Assembly (NCBI RefSeq): GCF_004217145.1
Contig: NZ_SHKR01000014.1
Coordinates: forward strand, 372,001 to 436,000
Reading direction: 5' to 3'
From: Kribbella rubisoli
Lineage (GTDB): Bacteria > Actinomycetota > Actinomycetes > Propionibacteriales > Kribbellaceae
DNA: 64,000 nt
The notes beneath the pieces are model-generated. The model had not been told where the DNA came from, did not search any database, and saw only the letters and a list, made by a program, of their open reading frames with translations. The stretch's first letter is position 1. The number at the start of each line of letters is the position of its first letter. The translations under genes were made by a program, and so were the position numbers. Below, piece after piece: positions 17,883 to 26,589 of the stretch.

Positions 17883-18487
17883 CGTACGTCTCAGAGGACT
17901 ATTCAGAAGTTTCCCTTTTCTCTTGTCTTTCCCTGATCGCAGGTCAGAACGTGGCTTGGCCCCGGGCGTCGAAGAAAGGCCGGGGTTACGACGGAACGAA
18001 GCGTCCTGCAGGTGGGTCGATGCGGTATCACGCTGTACTCCGGCTCGGTCGCGACGGGATCACCGAGCTCGTAGGTCGGGGCGAGGGTCCCGTGGACCGA
18101 CTTTCCGGAACATAGTTGCCGCTGGGTGCAAAGTTCCTTCCGCAAAGCAGGCCGGAACCGCCGGCCTGATACGGCGGCTGGAGTTCGTGACCTGGGTGCG
18201 GTCCGGACGTGAGCCACTCACCGAGCGAAGGCAGCCCGGTGGCCTCAGGTGTGCGCACCCCTCTTCCGGGCCCCGTGCCGTGAGTTGCTGAGTGGTGGCG
18301 GCCCAGCCGCCTCGAACTATGCCGGCGGCCGGTTGTGTAGACAAACCTCGAGCCGATCGCCGAAGCCAGCCACCACTCCAAATCTCTTCTTTCCTTGTCT
18401 TTCTCTTAAGCTCTTCCTCGAAGATCAACCCGCCGGCTGATCTTGTGGACCCGTCCAGGACTTCTGAATAGTTCTCTTAGTTGTACG
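17883..18487. other. Non-coding element bounded by 28-bp inverted repeats
   Basis: No credible protein gene is seen in this ~595-bp gap between convergent genes. Its ends are imperfect inverted repeats (17883-17910 and 18460-18487, 24 of 28 matching; the core ACTATTCAGAAGT is identical). The right repeat includes the stop codon of the GH76 gene. Inside are polypyrimidine tracts sharing CTTGTCTTTC (17922-17931 and 18394-18403). Several perfect stems occur: 18043-18049/18062-18068, 18148-18155/18161-18168, 18297-18302/18306-18311 and 18421-18427/18438-18444. It may be a structured RNA or a small non-autonomous mobile element; the two are not exclusive. Confidence 0.55.
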
Positions 18488-20354
18488 TCGCAGTCACGTG
18501 GTAGACGCGGCCGCCCCAGCCGTCGTCGGGGAAGGAGTCCGACACGCGCACGTACCCGGCCCTGCTCGATCCGGCGGCGGCGCCGAGGTACGGCGTGAGG
18601 TCGAACGTGCGGGCTGCCTTGTTGTTCCCGTCGTGCTCCTGGTTGGTCTCGGTGGCGACCGTGGTCCAGGTCTGCCCGTCGCCGCTGACCTGTACGACGA
18701 ACTCGTTGTCGATCGTCAACGTCGCGGACGCGCTGGTGGTGTCGGCCGGGAACGGGAAGCGATAGACGAAGTACGAGTGCCCGTCGGCGAACCGGTTCTG
18801 TACGCCGTTGCTCTGCGAACCGTCCGCGTCGAACAGCCACGGAGTCTCGGCCGCCGTACCGGTGTCGAAGTCGACGTTGTGTGCGACCAGGATGTCCGAC
18901 CGCGTGCTGAACGACAGCGATCCGGACGCCGCGGTCGCGGTGACCGAGTGGGGGCCGTCCGCGGTGCCGGCCGGGATCGTGACGTCGAGAGGGACCGACG
19001 CATGCACAGGCGAAGCGTTGCCGTGCGGGCGAAGCGTCACGGTCGTCTTCGCCGGCGTCACCGTCCACCCGGAAGGAGCGGCCGGTCGCACGACGACCTG
19101 GAGCGGAGCCTGGCCGGTTGCCTGGACGTCGACCTGGACCTTCACGTGGGTCGCGCTGCCGGTCGCGGGCATCACCACGGGCAACGCCGGATTGGTTGTC
19201 GCTGACAACGATCGCGTCGGCGGCACGGTGGGTACGGCGGCGATCAGGGCGCTCAGCGCACTGGCCTGTGTACGCCAGTCGAAGACGTTCGGCTCGGCGC
19301 CGGACCACCGCTCCCCCAGCCGGTCGGACGCGTCGCGGTCGTTGTCCCAGACCGTGGCCGCCTGCTGCGCGACGAAAGCCGTATAGCGCGGGTCGTGCGT
19401 GGTGTCGGCGAGGTCCGTCCAGTAGCGCATGAAGATGCCCTTGAACTGCTTGCCGTTGTCGTCACACGTGCGGCCCGGCGCATCGCAGTACTCCGTGAGG
19501 ACGCCGTCGGTGACGAGGCCGCCCGGAGCGATCGCCGCGTCCGCCAGCCGCCGTACGGTCGGGAGGATCTTGGCGTCATGGGTGGCTCGGTAGAGCTCGA
19601 GGCCGGCGCCGATCGCGAGGCCCTGGTTGTAGCTCCAGACCGTGTCGCCGTTGCTCGTACAGTCGTCCTTCAGGCCGTCGTTGACCAGGCCGGCGGAGTT
19701 GATCATGCCGCTCGCGGTGAACCAGTTCCAGCCCTCCTGGGCGCGACCGAGCCAGCGCTTGTCGTGCGGCATGCGGTTGTGCAGCTCCGCGGTGAGCCGG
19801 ATCCAGAGGCCGTTGGTGACCGCGTTCTTGTACGTGCGTTCGCCGTTCCACCAGACTCCGCCGCCGCACGAACTCGGGTCCCAGTACCCCTCGACGTACT
19901 CCGCGATCTTGACCGCCATGTCGAGGTACTTGCGGTTCTTCGTCAGGTCGTACGCCTGGATCCAGGTCAGACCCCACCACTCGGAGTCGTCGATCGCGCG
20001 ACTGGTGAAGTTGCCCAGCAGCTCGTCACCGGACAGGTACCCGGCCGGGAACTTGCCCTTGTCCTTCTCGAACGTGTTGTCCAGCTGCGCCAGGTAGCGG
20101 CGGTCGCCGGTGCGTTGCATGTAGTCGCCGATGGTCTGCAACGCGACCGCGGAGTTCCACCAGCTGGAGGGGAACCACGCCTTGTTCGGCTCGTAGGAGC
20201 TCATCAGTTCGTCGGCCGCGACCCGGGCCCGCGCGGTGGCGGTCGGGCCGTCGGCGTGCGGCGGAGTGGCTCCGGCCGGCGGCGACACAAGCCCGATCGC
20301 CAGTGTCACCGCCCCGGCCACGAGCAGACGGAAGGTACGACGGGGCAAGACCAT
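18477..20354 (-). CDS. Secreted GH76 glycoside hydrolase with C-terminal beta-sandwich modules
   Basis: This is a probable endo-alpha-1,6-mannanase of 625 residues that cuts fungal cell wall or related mannans. A Sec/Tat-like signal peptide (PRRTFRLLVAGAVTLAIG, cleavage near GAT) covers residues 1-30. The GH76 catalytic pair is Asp122-Asp123 in RAIDDSEWWGLTWIQAY. Other family blocks are NAVTNGLWIRLTAELH and VWSYNQGLAIGAGLELY. After residue ~390 comes an NEW3/alpha-galactosidase-associated type module (APSGWTVTP), then a discoidin-like module ending the protein. The start has a GAGGAG ribosome site. A LacI-type operator lies 25 bp upstream. Confidence 0.93.
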   Translation of the reverse strand: MVLPRRTFRLLVAGAVTLAIGLVSPPAGATPPHADGPTATARARVAADELMSSYEPNKAWFPSSWWNSAVALQTIGDYMQRTGDRRYLAQLDNTFEKDKGKFPAGYLSGDELLGNFTSRAIDDSEWWGLTWIQAYDLTKNRKYLDMAVKIAEYVEGYWDPSSCGGGVWWNGERTYKNAVTNGLWIRLTAELHNRMPHDKRWLGRAQEGWNWFTASGMINSAGLVNDGLKDDCTSNGDTVWSYNQGLAIGAGLELYRATHDAKILPTVRRLADAAIAPGGLVTDGVLTEYCDAPGRTCDDNGKQFKGIFMRYWTDLADTTHDPRYTAFVAQQAATVWDNDRDASDRLGERWSGAEPNVFDWRTQASALSALIAAVPTVPPTRSLSATTNPALPVVMPATGSATHVKVQVDVQATGQAPLQVVVRPAAPSGWTVTPAKTTVTLRPHGNASPVHASVPLDVTIPAGTADGPHSVTATAASGSLSFSTRSDILVAHNVDFDTGTAAETPWLFDADGSQSNGVQNRFADGHSYFVYRFPFPADTTSASATLTIDNEFVVQVSGDGQTWTTVATETNQEHDGNNKAARTFDLTPYLGAAAGSSRAGYVRVSDSFPDDGWGGRVYHVTATYN

Positions 20355-20378
20355 GGGCGGATCTCCTCGAGCGGCTTG

Positions 20379-20388
20379 GAAACGTTTC
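20379..20388. promoter_or_regulatory. LacI-type operator upstream of GH76
   Basis: GAAACGTTTC is a perfect palindrome inside TTGGAAACGTTTCACC, the usual LacI/GalR-family operator form. It lies in the 78-bp gap between the third aldo/keto reductase and GH76. Confidence 0.65.
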
Positions 20389-20432
20389 ACCGAGCTTCCG
20401 AGGAGACATCGTCGTCGCACCAGACAACGATG

Positions 20433-21401
20433 TCAATGGCCCAGGATCGTGGCAATCTCATCCAGTTGCGCCGGGGCCAGCGGACCGTGCTGGAGCGCGC
20501 CGGCGTTCTCCTCGACCTGCGCGACCGTCTTGAACCCGGGGATCGGGACGAACGCCTCGCTGCGCGCCCACAGCCAGCCGAGCGCACCCTGCGCGAGCGT
20601 CCGGCCGTCGGACGTGAGTACGTCGCGGATCGCGTCGAGGCGGCGCAACGACTCGGCCTGGTCGCCGGTCCGGAAGTTCCAGCCGTGCCGTACGTCGTCC
20701 TCGGGCAGGCTGCTGTCCTGGTCGAACTTCCCCGTCAGCAAGCCCATCCCGAGCGGACCTCGCACGATGCTCGCGAGCCCCTTGTCCTCGCACAGCGCGA
20801 GTACGTCGGCGTTCCCGCCGAACACGTTGAAGTGCTGCTGGATCGCCTTGCAGTGCGGGCTTTTCGCGAACAGCGCGGCCCGCTCCGGATCGTCCGTGCT
20901 CCACCCGATCGCACGGACCTTGCCCGCGGCAACCAGTTCCTCGAAGACCGCGAGTACGTCGTCCGCCTTGGCGAGGTCGTATCCGCCGAGGTGGAACTGG
21001 TACAGGTCGATCCGGTCCGTCTTGAGGCGCCGGAGCGACTCGTCGCAGGCCCCGCGGATGTAGTCCGGGTCGCCGTTCTCACCTGGCGCCTCGCGGGTCT
21101 CCTCGACGTAGGTGTAACCGGCCTTGGAGGCGATCACGATGTCGTCCCGGACGTCCCCGAGCGCGTCCGCGATCAGCTTCTCGCTGTGCCCGCAGCCGTA
21201 CACGTCGGCGGTGTCGAAGAACGTCACCCCCAGCTCGTACGCGCGCCGCAACGCCCGCTTCGACTCGCCGTCGTCGATCACACCCCAACCGACCGGACTC
21301 CCCTGCCGGGCATGCGGTCCCCCGATCGCCCAACACCCCATGCCCAGCGCACTGACCGCCGTTCCCCCTGCACCCAACGAACGCTGCGCTGCCTGCGCCA
21401 T
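20433..21401 (-). CDS. Aldo/keto reductase (third of three)
   Basis: This oxidoreductase has 322 residues and belongs to the aldo/keto reductase superfamily. The catalytic Asp and Tyr sit in VTFFDTADVYGCGHSEK, the Lys in IVIASKAGYTY and the His region in IDLYQFHLGGYD. The C-terminal cofactor region is EAFVPIPGFKTVAQVEEN. It lies directly upstream of GH76 in the same direction and carries its own LacI-type palindrome just before the start. Co-control with GH76 suggests a role in sugar handling. Confidence 0.92.
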   Translation of the reverse strand: MAQAAQRSLGAGGTAVSALGMGCWAIGGPHARQGSPVGWGVIDDGESKRALRRAYELGVTFFDTADVYGCGHSEKLIADALGDVRDDIVIASKAGYTYVEETREAPGENGDPDYIRGACDESLRRLKTDRIDLYQFHLGGYDLAKADDVLAVFEELVAAGKVRAIGWSTDDPERAALFAKSPHCKAIQQHFNVFGGNADVLALCEDKGLASIVRGPLGMGLLTGKFDQDSSLPEDDVRHGWNFRTGDQAESLRRLDAIRDVLTSDGRTLAQGALGWLWARSEAFVPIPGFKTVAQVEENAGALQHGPLAPAQLDEIATILGH

Positions 21402-21421
21402 AACACCCTCCGACCTAGAAC

Positions 21422-21433
21422 GGGAACGTTTCC
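21422..21433. promoter_or_regulatory. LacI-type operator upstream of third aldo/keto reductase
   Basis: GGGAACGTTTCC differs from a perfect palindrome at one pair and matches the core of the site before GH76. It lies 21 bp before the reductase start. Confidence 0.55.
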
Positions 21434-21506
21434 AGCCACCAGATCACGCTCCCGCCCTGCAGTCCAACAGGTGTTCCTCATGACCCCGACAAGTCGCAGC
21501 GATGAG

Positions 21507-21953
21507 TCAGACGTACAACGAGAGCGGCGCACCCACCGGGGCATCGCCGTACGAGTTGACCACCTTGTTGAGCTCGAGCTGGTAGTACAGCGTCCCCAGA
21601 CCGAGCACGAACATCAGCAGCAGCCCGATACCGGCACTGCACGTGACCGGCAGACCGGCGGCCCGCTGAGCCTCAGCGATCCGCTTGCCGGTGCGGAAGT
21701 ACGAGATCATCGGCGCGATCAAGGTCCAGCTCAGGAAGAGCAGGACCAGCATCGGGCCGGCCACCGGAACCACGCGCCGGCGGTCGAAGTGCGCGAGCTC
21801 CTTGTGGATCTTGTAGTACCAGACCAGGTGATAGATCCCGAGCGTGATCAACGGCAGTCCGAGCCAGACACCGACCGGGTGCCGCAGCTTCATCTGCATT
21901 CCCTGCGCGACCGGCGTACCCGCTCGGCTCGGCAGGACGATCTGCTGTCCCAC
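21507..21953 (-). CDS. DUF4234 membrane protein
   Basis: This is a small membrane protein of 148 residues. The DUF4234 region shows in RHPVGVWLGLPLITLGIYHLVWYYKIHKEL, followed by two more hydrophobic segments (PMLVLLFLSWTLIAPMISYF and GIGLLLMFVLGLGTLYYQLELNKV). The first segment with its WYYKIHKEL end is characteristic of the family. The function of DUF4234 is unknown. The gene stands alone between the third aldo/keto reductase and the degraded DUF2252 gene. The start at 21953 has a GGGGGAA purine tract upstream on the minus strand. Confidence 0.85.
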   Translation of the reverse strand: MGQQIVLPSRAGTPVAQGMQMKLRHPVGVWLGLPLITLGIYHLVWYYKIHKELAHFDRRRVVPVAGPMLVLLFLSWTLIAPMISYFRTGKRIAEAQRAAGLPVTCSAGIGLLLMFVLGLGTLYYQLELNKVVNSYGDAPVGAPLSLYV

Positions 21954-22043
21954 GAGTGTTCCCCCCTACGATCGGGTCACAGAGCGCGACCCTGTCGGCC
22001 GCTACATCGGGTTCTCGTCACGATGCGTTACAACGGGACCTGA

Positions 22044-23196
22044 TCAAACTCCGGTGCGGGCTTCGACGCGCCCGTCGGCGACGGCCTTGGCGAAGGTGGG
22101 CGTCGGCACGCAGCCAGCCGAGGAAGATGTCGCTGGTGGCCTGCATCATCCGCTGGCCGACGACCACCCGCTCGCCTTGGTTCAGCTGCTCGGACGATCC
22201 GGCGTACGACGACAACGCCGACGGGCCCGCCTGCTTCGCCTGGAGGACCAACGCCTCGTCGGCAATCGTGGACTCCAGCAGCATGATCCACGCGCGGGTG
22301 CCGACGCTGCCGACGCCGACGACCTTGTGCGCGATGTCGGCAAGCCGGAAATGGTTCAGGAGATGCCGGCGGTCCTGCTCGAGAGTGCCGCGGTAACCGG
22401 TCATCAGCTCCTACAGCCTGGCGAGCACCTCGGCGCCGTCGATGCCGGTGCCGACCATGTCGTTCACCGGGATGACCAGCGGCGGGTTCGAGACGATCCG
22501 CCGGTGGCCGTCGACGGTGGTGGTGAGCTTGCCGATCGCCTGCATGCTGTCGCGGGTGTACGCCTTCGCGACCTGTCCGCGGGCCGCCTTCAGACTCTTC
22601 CGCTGACCCGACGGCAGTGTGGCCTTGAACCGCTTGGCCACATCCTCGACATCCAGCCGCGCGTACCAGACGGCAAGAATCGGCCGGCGGGCGAACTCGT
22701 GCATCGTCTCGCGATACGCGCGGACGACGCTCAGCACGATCCTGCGGCACTTCTTCGGATGGAACCCGTTGTCCTGCCCCGCCACCACGAAGCTCGCCGC
22801 GAGCCGCTTCACGTCCCACTCGAACGATCCGGGCAGCGTCTCGTCGAAGTCGTTCACGTCGAACACGAGCCGCCGATCGGGCGAGGCGTACCCTCCGAAG
22901 TTCGACAGGTGAGCGTCTCCGCACAGCTGCACCTGCAGCCCGGTCGCCGGCGTCTCCGCGAGGTCGGCCGCCATTACCAGCGCGGCGCCGCGGTAGAACG
23001 TGAACGGCGAGACGAGCATGCGGCCGTGCCGGATCGGCACCAGCTCCGGCACGCGCCCCTCGGCCTGGGTGAGCAGCAGCCCGACCGGATCGCGGGTGTC
23101 GCTCAGCCGGACCTCGGCGTGCGCCTCGAGCGGCACCTCCTTGCGGACCGCCTTCCCCCGCGCCGCCCGTTCCTTCGCAGTCAGTGGCTCGTCCAT
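22044..23196 (-). pseudogene. DUF2252-family gene, disrupted
   Basis: The first part (23196-22414) codes for a normal DUF2252 N-terminus with the blocks VQLCGDAHLSNFGGY, VFDVNDFDETLPGSFEWD and VKRLAASFVVA. An in-frame TAG at 22413-22411 interrupts it after GAEVLARL. The same frame then continues with family sequence: YRGTLEQDRRHLL, then KVVGVGSVGTRAW. After FLGWLRA the frame is lost, and the usual ~100 C-terminal residues are absent except for a possible out-of-frame remnant (FAKAVADGRVEA) ending at 22044. A stop plus a 3' deletion or frameshift makes this a pseudogene rather than a sequencing slip alone. Confidence 0.8.
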
Positions 23197-23265
23197 CTCT
23201 CCAGGGTCGTCCTGGCAGCGCATCTTGACCAGCAAGACATCCTAAGTCGACTAATTGAGTGAACT

Positions 23266-23271
23266 TAAACT
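23266..23271 (+). promoter_or_regulatory. -10 box of leaderless SsuD-like gene
   Basis: TAAACT is followed by seven bases and the ATG at 23279. This rules out the TTG at 23255 as start. Confidence 0.65.
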
Positions 23272-23278
23272 GATTTGT

Positions 23279-24331
23279 ATGACTTTCCTCTGGTACATCC
23301 CGAACCAGGTCGTCGCGGGTCATCGCGGCGACGACACCGTCCAGGGACACAACAGCATCGAGCGCTTGACCGACCTCGCGCGCCTCACCGAGGACCACGG
23401 CTGGTCCGGCGCGCTGCTCGGCACCGGGTGGGGCCGGCCGGACACGTTCACCGTCGCCACCGCACTCGCCGCGCGTACGACGACGTTCCAGCCACTGGCC
23501 GCGATCCGGCCCGGCTACTGGCATCCGGCGCACTTCGCGTCCGCGGCGAGCACGCTCGATCAGCTCAGCGGCGGGCGGGCGCTGATCAACATCGTCTCCG
23601 GCCAGGACAACCTCGCGGCGTACGGCGACAGTGAGGGCGACCAGCCGCAGCGCTACGCCCGGACGAAGGAGTTTCTCCAACTGGTACGGCGATTGTGGAC
23701 CGAGGAGGATGTCACGTTCGCGGGCGAGTACTTCTCGGTCACCGGGTCGACGGTCGCGACACGGCCCGTCGTACGGGAGGGCCGCTTGCATCCGCGGCTG
23801 TACTTCGGTGGCGCGTCGGATGCGGCGCAGCGCGTGGCCGCGACGGATGCCGACGTACAACTGTTCTGGGGCGAGCCGCTGGACGGGATCGCCGAGCGGA
23901 TCTCACACCTGCGGGACTTGGAGAGCGAGCTCGGTCGCGAGCATGCGCCGCTGGAGTTCGGGTTGCGGATCACGACGCTGGTTCGGGATACCGCCGAGGA
24001 GGCGTGGGCCGACGCCGAGGCGAAGGTCGCGAAGATGGCTGAGGCGCAAGGCAACCGCGACCGCCGCTGGTTCAAGGCCGTCGGCCAGCAACGTCTCCTC
24101 GACCTGGCCGAACGCGGGGAGGTCCTCGACGGCAACCTCTACACCGCCCCCGGCAAGTACGGCGGAGGCGGCGCCGGGACCACCTGGCTCGTCGGCTCTC
24201 CCGACGACGTCGCCAAGTCCCTCCGCAGATACCGCGACCTGGGCATCACCCACTTCATCCTCTCCGACACCCCGTACCACGAAGAAACCATCCGCATCGG
24301 CGACCAAGTCCTTCCCCTCTTGCGCCAGTGA
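23279..24331 (+). CDS. LLM-class flavin monooxygenase, SsuD-like
   Basis: This FMNH2-dependent monooxygenase has about 350 residues and belongs to the bacterial luciferase superfamily, closest by motif to alkanesulfonate monooxygenase. SsuD-type enzymes release sulfite from organosulfonates in the cytoplasm. Family blocks include the N-terminal MTFLWYIPN, AIRPGYWHPAHFASAASTLDQLSGGRALINIVSGQ, and QRYARTKEFLQLVRRLW. The C-terminal end FILSDTPYHEETIRIGDQVLPLLR is typical. No transporter adjoins it; a sulfonate importer without its own monooxygenase is at 55-58 kb. The start was decided by the leaderless promoter. Confidence 0.88.
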   Translation: MTFLWYIPNQVVAGHRGDDTVQGHNSIERLTDLARLTEDHGWSGALLGTGWGRPDTFTVATALAARTTTFQPLAAIRPGYWHPAHFASAASTLDQLSGGRALINIVSGQDNLAAYGDSEGDQPQRYARTKEFLQLVRRLWTEEDVTFAGEYFSVTGSTVATRPVVREGRLHPRLYFGGASDAAQRVAATDADVQLFWGEPLDGIAERISHLRDLESELGREHAPLEFGLRITTLVRDTAEEAWADAEAKVAKMAEAQGNRDRRWFKAVGQQRLLDLAERGEVLDGNLYTAPGKYGGGGAGTTWLVGSPDDVAKSLRRYRDLGITHFILSDTPYHEETIRIGDQVLPLLRQ

Positions 24332-24438
24332 ACTGAAAGGATGCTGCTCACGGCTTGACGTTGCATGCCGGGTGTGATCGGTTGATTACCGAGCGCCAGC
24401 GATGGGTATGGGCGCTGTGAGGCACGTGAGGAGTATCG

Positions 24439-25308
24439 ATGGTCAACTATCTGCCCCGGTCTGCGTGGAATGCGCGACCGCCGAAGGACGGGCCGGGGAA
24501 CCTGACCGTGTCCCGGGTCGAGGGCGCGGTGATCCACTGGCCGGGCACCGGGTCGACGAAGGTCATCCACACCCAGGCGGCGGTCGCGTCCGCGTTGCGC
24601 GGGTGGCAGGACTACCACATGGACAGCCGCGGCTGGTCCGATATCGCGTACCAGGTCGCGGTCGACCAGTCCGGGCGGGCCTGGACGCTGCGCGGTCTGC
24701 GGACCCAGTCCGGCGCGAACGGCGACAACGACGTGAACGAACGGTACGGCGCGATCCTGCTGGTGCTGGTCACCGGCGAGCAGCCGTCCGCCGCGATGAA
24801 GGCGACCACCCGCGCGGTGATCGCCGACTTCCGCAGGCTCTACCCCCGCGGTACGGCGATCCGGCCGCACTCCGCGGTCCGTCCGGAGCCGACAGACTGC
24901 CCCGGCGATCCAGCCCGTGCCGCGATCGCCCGCGGCGAATTCACCCCTGGCAATTCGGAGGACGACGACATGACCCCCGCCCAGATGCAGGAGCTCAAGA
25001 ACTTCATCGAGGCCCGCTCGCAGGCCTACGCCCTCTGGGTGCACAAGCAGCTGCGCCGTGACCTCACCGCGGTGGTGAAGGCGTACGCACTCGACATCAA
25101 GAACTACGAACGCCAGACCGACGCGGCCGACGCCGCCCGCGCTGCCGCCGCCGTCTGGGCCACCGCACCCAAGAGCATCCAGGTAGACGGCGACCCGGCA
25201 CAGGAACCGGTCGGCCCCGACCCCACCACCGACCCCGAACCAAGCCTCCCCGACCTGGACCCGTTCCCCACGGTCGACGCGACCCCGAACGGCGACAAGC
25301 CGGCCTAG
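24439..25308 (+). CDS. PGRP/N-acetylmuramoyl-L-alanine amidase-domain protein
   Basis: This 289-residue protein has an N-terminal peptidoglycan-recognition/amidase-2 domain (about residues 5-160). Zinc ligands are likely the His in AVIHWPG and the His and Cys in RPHSAVRPEPTDCPGD, which resembles phage endolysins. Enzymes of this type cut the amide bond between muramic acid and L-Ala. The C-terminal 130 residues are helical and then Pro/Asp-rich. No signal peptide is visible, which is unusual for a self-acting cell-wall enzyme. The start has a GAGGAG ribosome site, and a strong terminator follows the stop. It may be a domesticated phage lysin. Confidence 0.85.
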   Translation: MVNYLPRSAWNARPPKDGPGNLTVSRVEGAVIHWPGTGSTKVIHTQAAVASALRGWQDYHMDSRGWSDIAYQVAVDQSGRAWTLRGLRTQSGANGDNDVNERYGAILLVLVTGEQPSAAMKATTRAVIADFRRLYPRGTAIRPHSAVRPEPTDCPGDPARAAIARGEFTPGNSEDDDMTPAQMQELKNFIEARSQAYALWVHKQLRRDLTAVVKAYALDIKNYERQTDAADAARAAAAVWATAPKSIQVDGDPAQEPVGPDPTTDPEPSLPDLDPFPTVDATPNGDKPA

Positions 25309-25311
25309 CAC

Positions 25312-25336
25312 GCCCCACCGCGATTGTCGGTGGGGC
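25312..25336 (+). terminator. Terminator after amidase-domain gene
   Basis: A perfect 9-bp stem (GCCCCACCG with its complement) and a seven-base loop are followed by CTGTTT. It begins four bases after the stop codon. Confidence 0.85.
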
Positions 25337-25352
25337 CTGTTTAGGTATTGCG

Positions 25353-25658
25353 GTGGATCTTGAGACGCTCTCGGAGCGGTTGGAGAAGTTGTCCGTGCGG
25401 TACGGCGAGCGCCTCGGCTTCGAGCGGGACCCGGACTGGTTCCTGCTCAAGCTGCAGGAGGAGGTCGGCGAGCTCACCCAGGCCTATCTCCAGCACACCG
25501 GCCGCGCCCGCTCCAAGGGCTCGACCCCGGATCAGATCCGCGACACCTTCCACCAGGAGTTCGCCGACGTCTTCTGCCAGCTGCTGCTGTTCGCGAAGCA
25601 GCACGACGTCGATCTGCCGGCCGAGATCGAGAACAAGTGGCTGGTCTACGAAGTCTGA
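25353..25658 (+). CDS. MazG-like nucleotide pyrophosphohydrolase
   Basis: This small protein of 101 residues has the all-alpha NTP pyrophosphatase fold. The metal-binding motifs are FLLKLQEEVGELTQAY (the EExxE part) and HQEFADVFCQLLLF (the ExxD part). Such enzymes hydrolyse non-canonical or damaged NTPs to NMP, or act on phosphoribosyl-ATP; which applies here is unclear. A GTG start lies just after the upstream terminator, so it has its own promoter. The 3' end overlaps the convergent HAAS-domain gene by 13 bp. Confidence 0.85.
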   Translation: MDLETLSERLEKLSVRYGERLGFERDPDWFLLKLQEEVGELTQAYLQHTGRARSKGSTPDQIRDTFHQEFADVFCQLLLFAKQHDVDLPAEIENKWLVYEV

Positions 25659-26206
25659 CGTGGCGCGCGGGCGTTCAGTACGAGGGCGACGGTCAGCCCG
25701 ATCGCGACCAACGAGTCGGCCACCAGGCTGACCTGGATCGGGGCCTGGAAGAACATGTCCAGCGCCAGTGCCACGGCGTACCCGAGCGGCCAGGTCAGGG
25801 TGCCGATCAGCTTCCAGATCGTGGTCCAACGGTTCGACGACCAGAGCATCCCGACACCGATCACCCAGCCGACCATGGCCACGATCACGCTGAACGACAA
25901 CAGGTACGGCGCGACCAGCAGCAGCCCGACCGCGACGAAGTCCCACGGACGCAGCCGTGGCGGTACCTCGACCTGCACCAGGCCGTCGGTGGCGGCGGCG
26001 ACGATCTCGCTCGGCCGGCCGAGCCGCTGCAGGACCTCGCGGATCTCGTCATCGGAGGTGGCGCCTGCCGCGCGCGCCTCGGCGATGTGCGTCTTCATGT
26101 CGTCGAGCAGCTCGTCGCGCCGTCCGGCCGGCAGCGCCGCGGCCTCTGCGGCCAGCTCGTCCAGGTACGCGTCGACCAGCCGATTGCTGTCCAGTTCCAT
26201 GTTCAT
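25646..26206 (-). CDS. HAAS-domain membrane protein
   Basis: This protein of 186 residues begins with a helical HAAS domain (LVDAYLDELAAEAAALPAGRRDELLDDMKTHIAEA and following, here broken across the conserved GRRDELLDD block), as found next to PadR regulators. The second half has four hydrophobic segments, for example FVAVGLLLVAPYLLSFSVIVAMVGWVIGVGML. Its ATG overlaps the PadR stop (ATGA), so the two are co-translated. PadR/HAAS pairs commonly act in signal transduction or envelope-stress switches, with the HAAS protein perhaps sequestering the regulator at the membrane. That role is inferred from family context. Confidence 0.85.
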   Translation of the reverse strand: MNMELDSNRLVDAYLDELAAEAAALPAGRRDELLDDMKTHIAEARAAGATSDDEIREVLQRLGRPSEIVAAATDGLVQVEVPPRLRPWDFVAVGLLLVAPYLLSFSVIVAMVGWVIGVGMLWSSNRWTTIWKLIGTLTWPLGYAVALALDMFFQAPIQVSLVADSLVAIGLTVALVLNARAPRQTS

Positions 26207-26544
26207 CCCCGTCTCCCACTCTGCAAGATCTTGTCGACCGAGGTGCAGAACCGTTGCCAGTCCGCGGTGAACGCGGCCAACGCCTGGCTGCCCTCGGGTG
26301 TCGAGGTGTAATACCGCCGCGGCGGGCCCGATCCGGACTCCTGCCAGCTCGTCTCGACCAGGCCTTCACGGCGCAGCCGGGCCAGCAGTGGGTAGATCGT
26401 GCCCTCGGTCGTGACCATTCCGTCGACGTCACTCAGCGCCTTGACCAACTCGAAACCGTAACGAGGTTCTCCCTGCAACAGCGCCAGGACGCAGAACTCC
26501 AGCGTGCCGCGGCGCAGCTGCGTGAAGACCTTCTCGGCTACCAT
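26203..26544 (-). CDS. PadR-family transcriptional regulator
   Basis: This is a PadR winged-helix regulator of about 113 residues. The DNA-binding domain reads RRGTLEFCVLALLQGEPRYGFELVKAL, followed by the wing TEGTIYPLLARLRREGLVETSW and the dimer helix TPEGSQALAAFTADWQRF. The start at 26544 is preferred to an ATG three codons upstream because a TACCTT -10 box lies exactly seven bases before it. The overlapping HAAS-domain gene downstream is its likely partner and target. The next gene, DUF6297, is downstream of no shared promoter and reads toward this one. Confidence 0.92.
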   Translation of the reverse strand: MVAEKVFTQLRRGTLEFCVLALLQGEPRYGFELVKALSDVDGMVTTEGTIYPLLARLRREGLVETSWQESGSGPPRRYYTSTPEGSQALAAFTADWQRFCTSVDKILQSGRRG

Positions 26545-26551
26545 GCGAGAC

Positions 26552-26557
26552 AAGGTA
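26552..26557 (-). promoter_or_regulatory. -10 box of leaderless padR gene
   Basis: TACCTT on the minus strand is followed by seven bases and the ATG at 26544. Confidence 0.6.
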
Positions 26558-26589
26558 CCTGTTCACGCCAAGATAAGCCAAGTCGAGGA

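Noticed and set aside
24439..25308. Prophage remnant
   Set aside because: Only one lysin-like gene is present, with no integrase, capsid, tail or attachment site around it.
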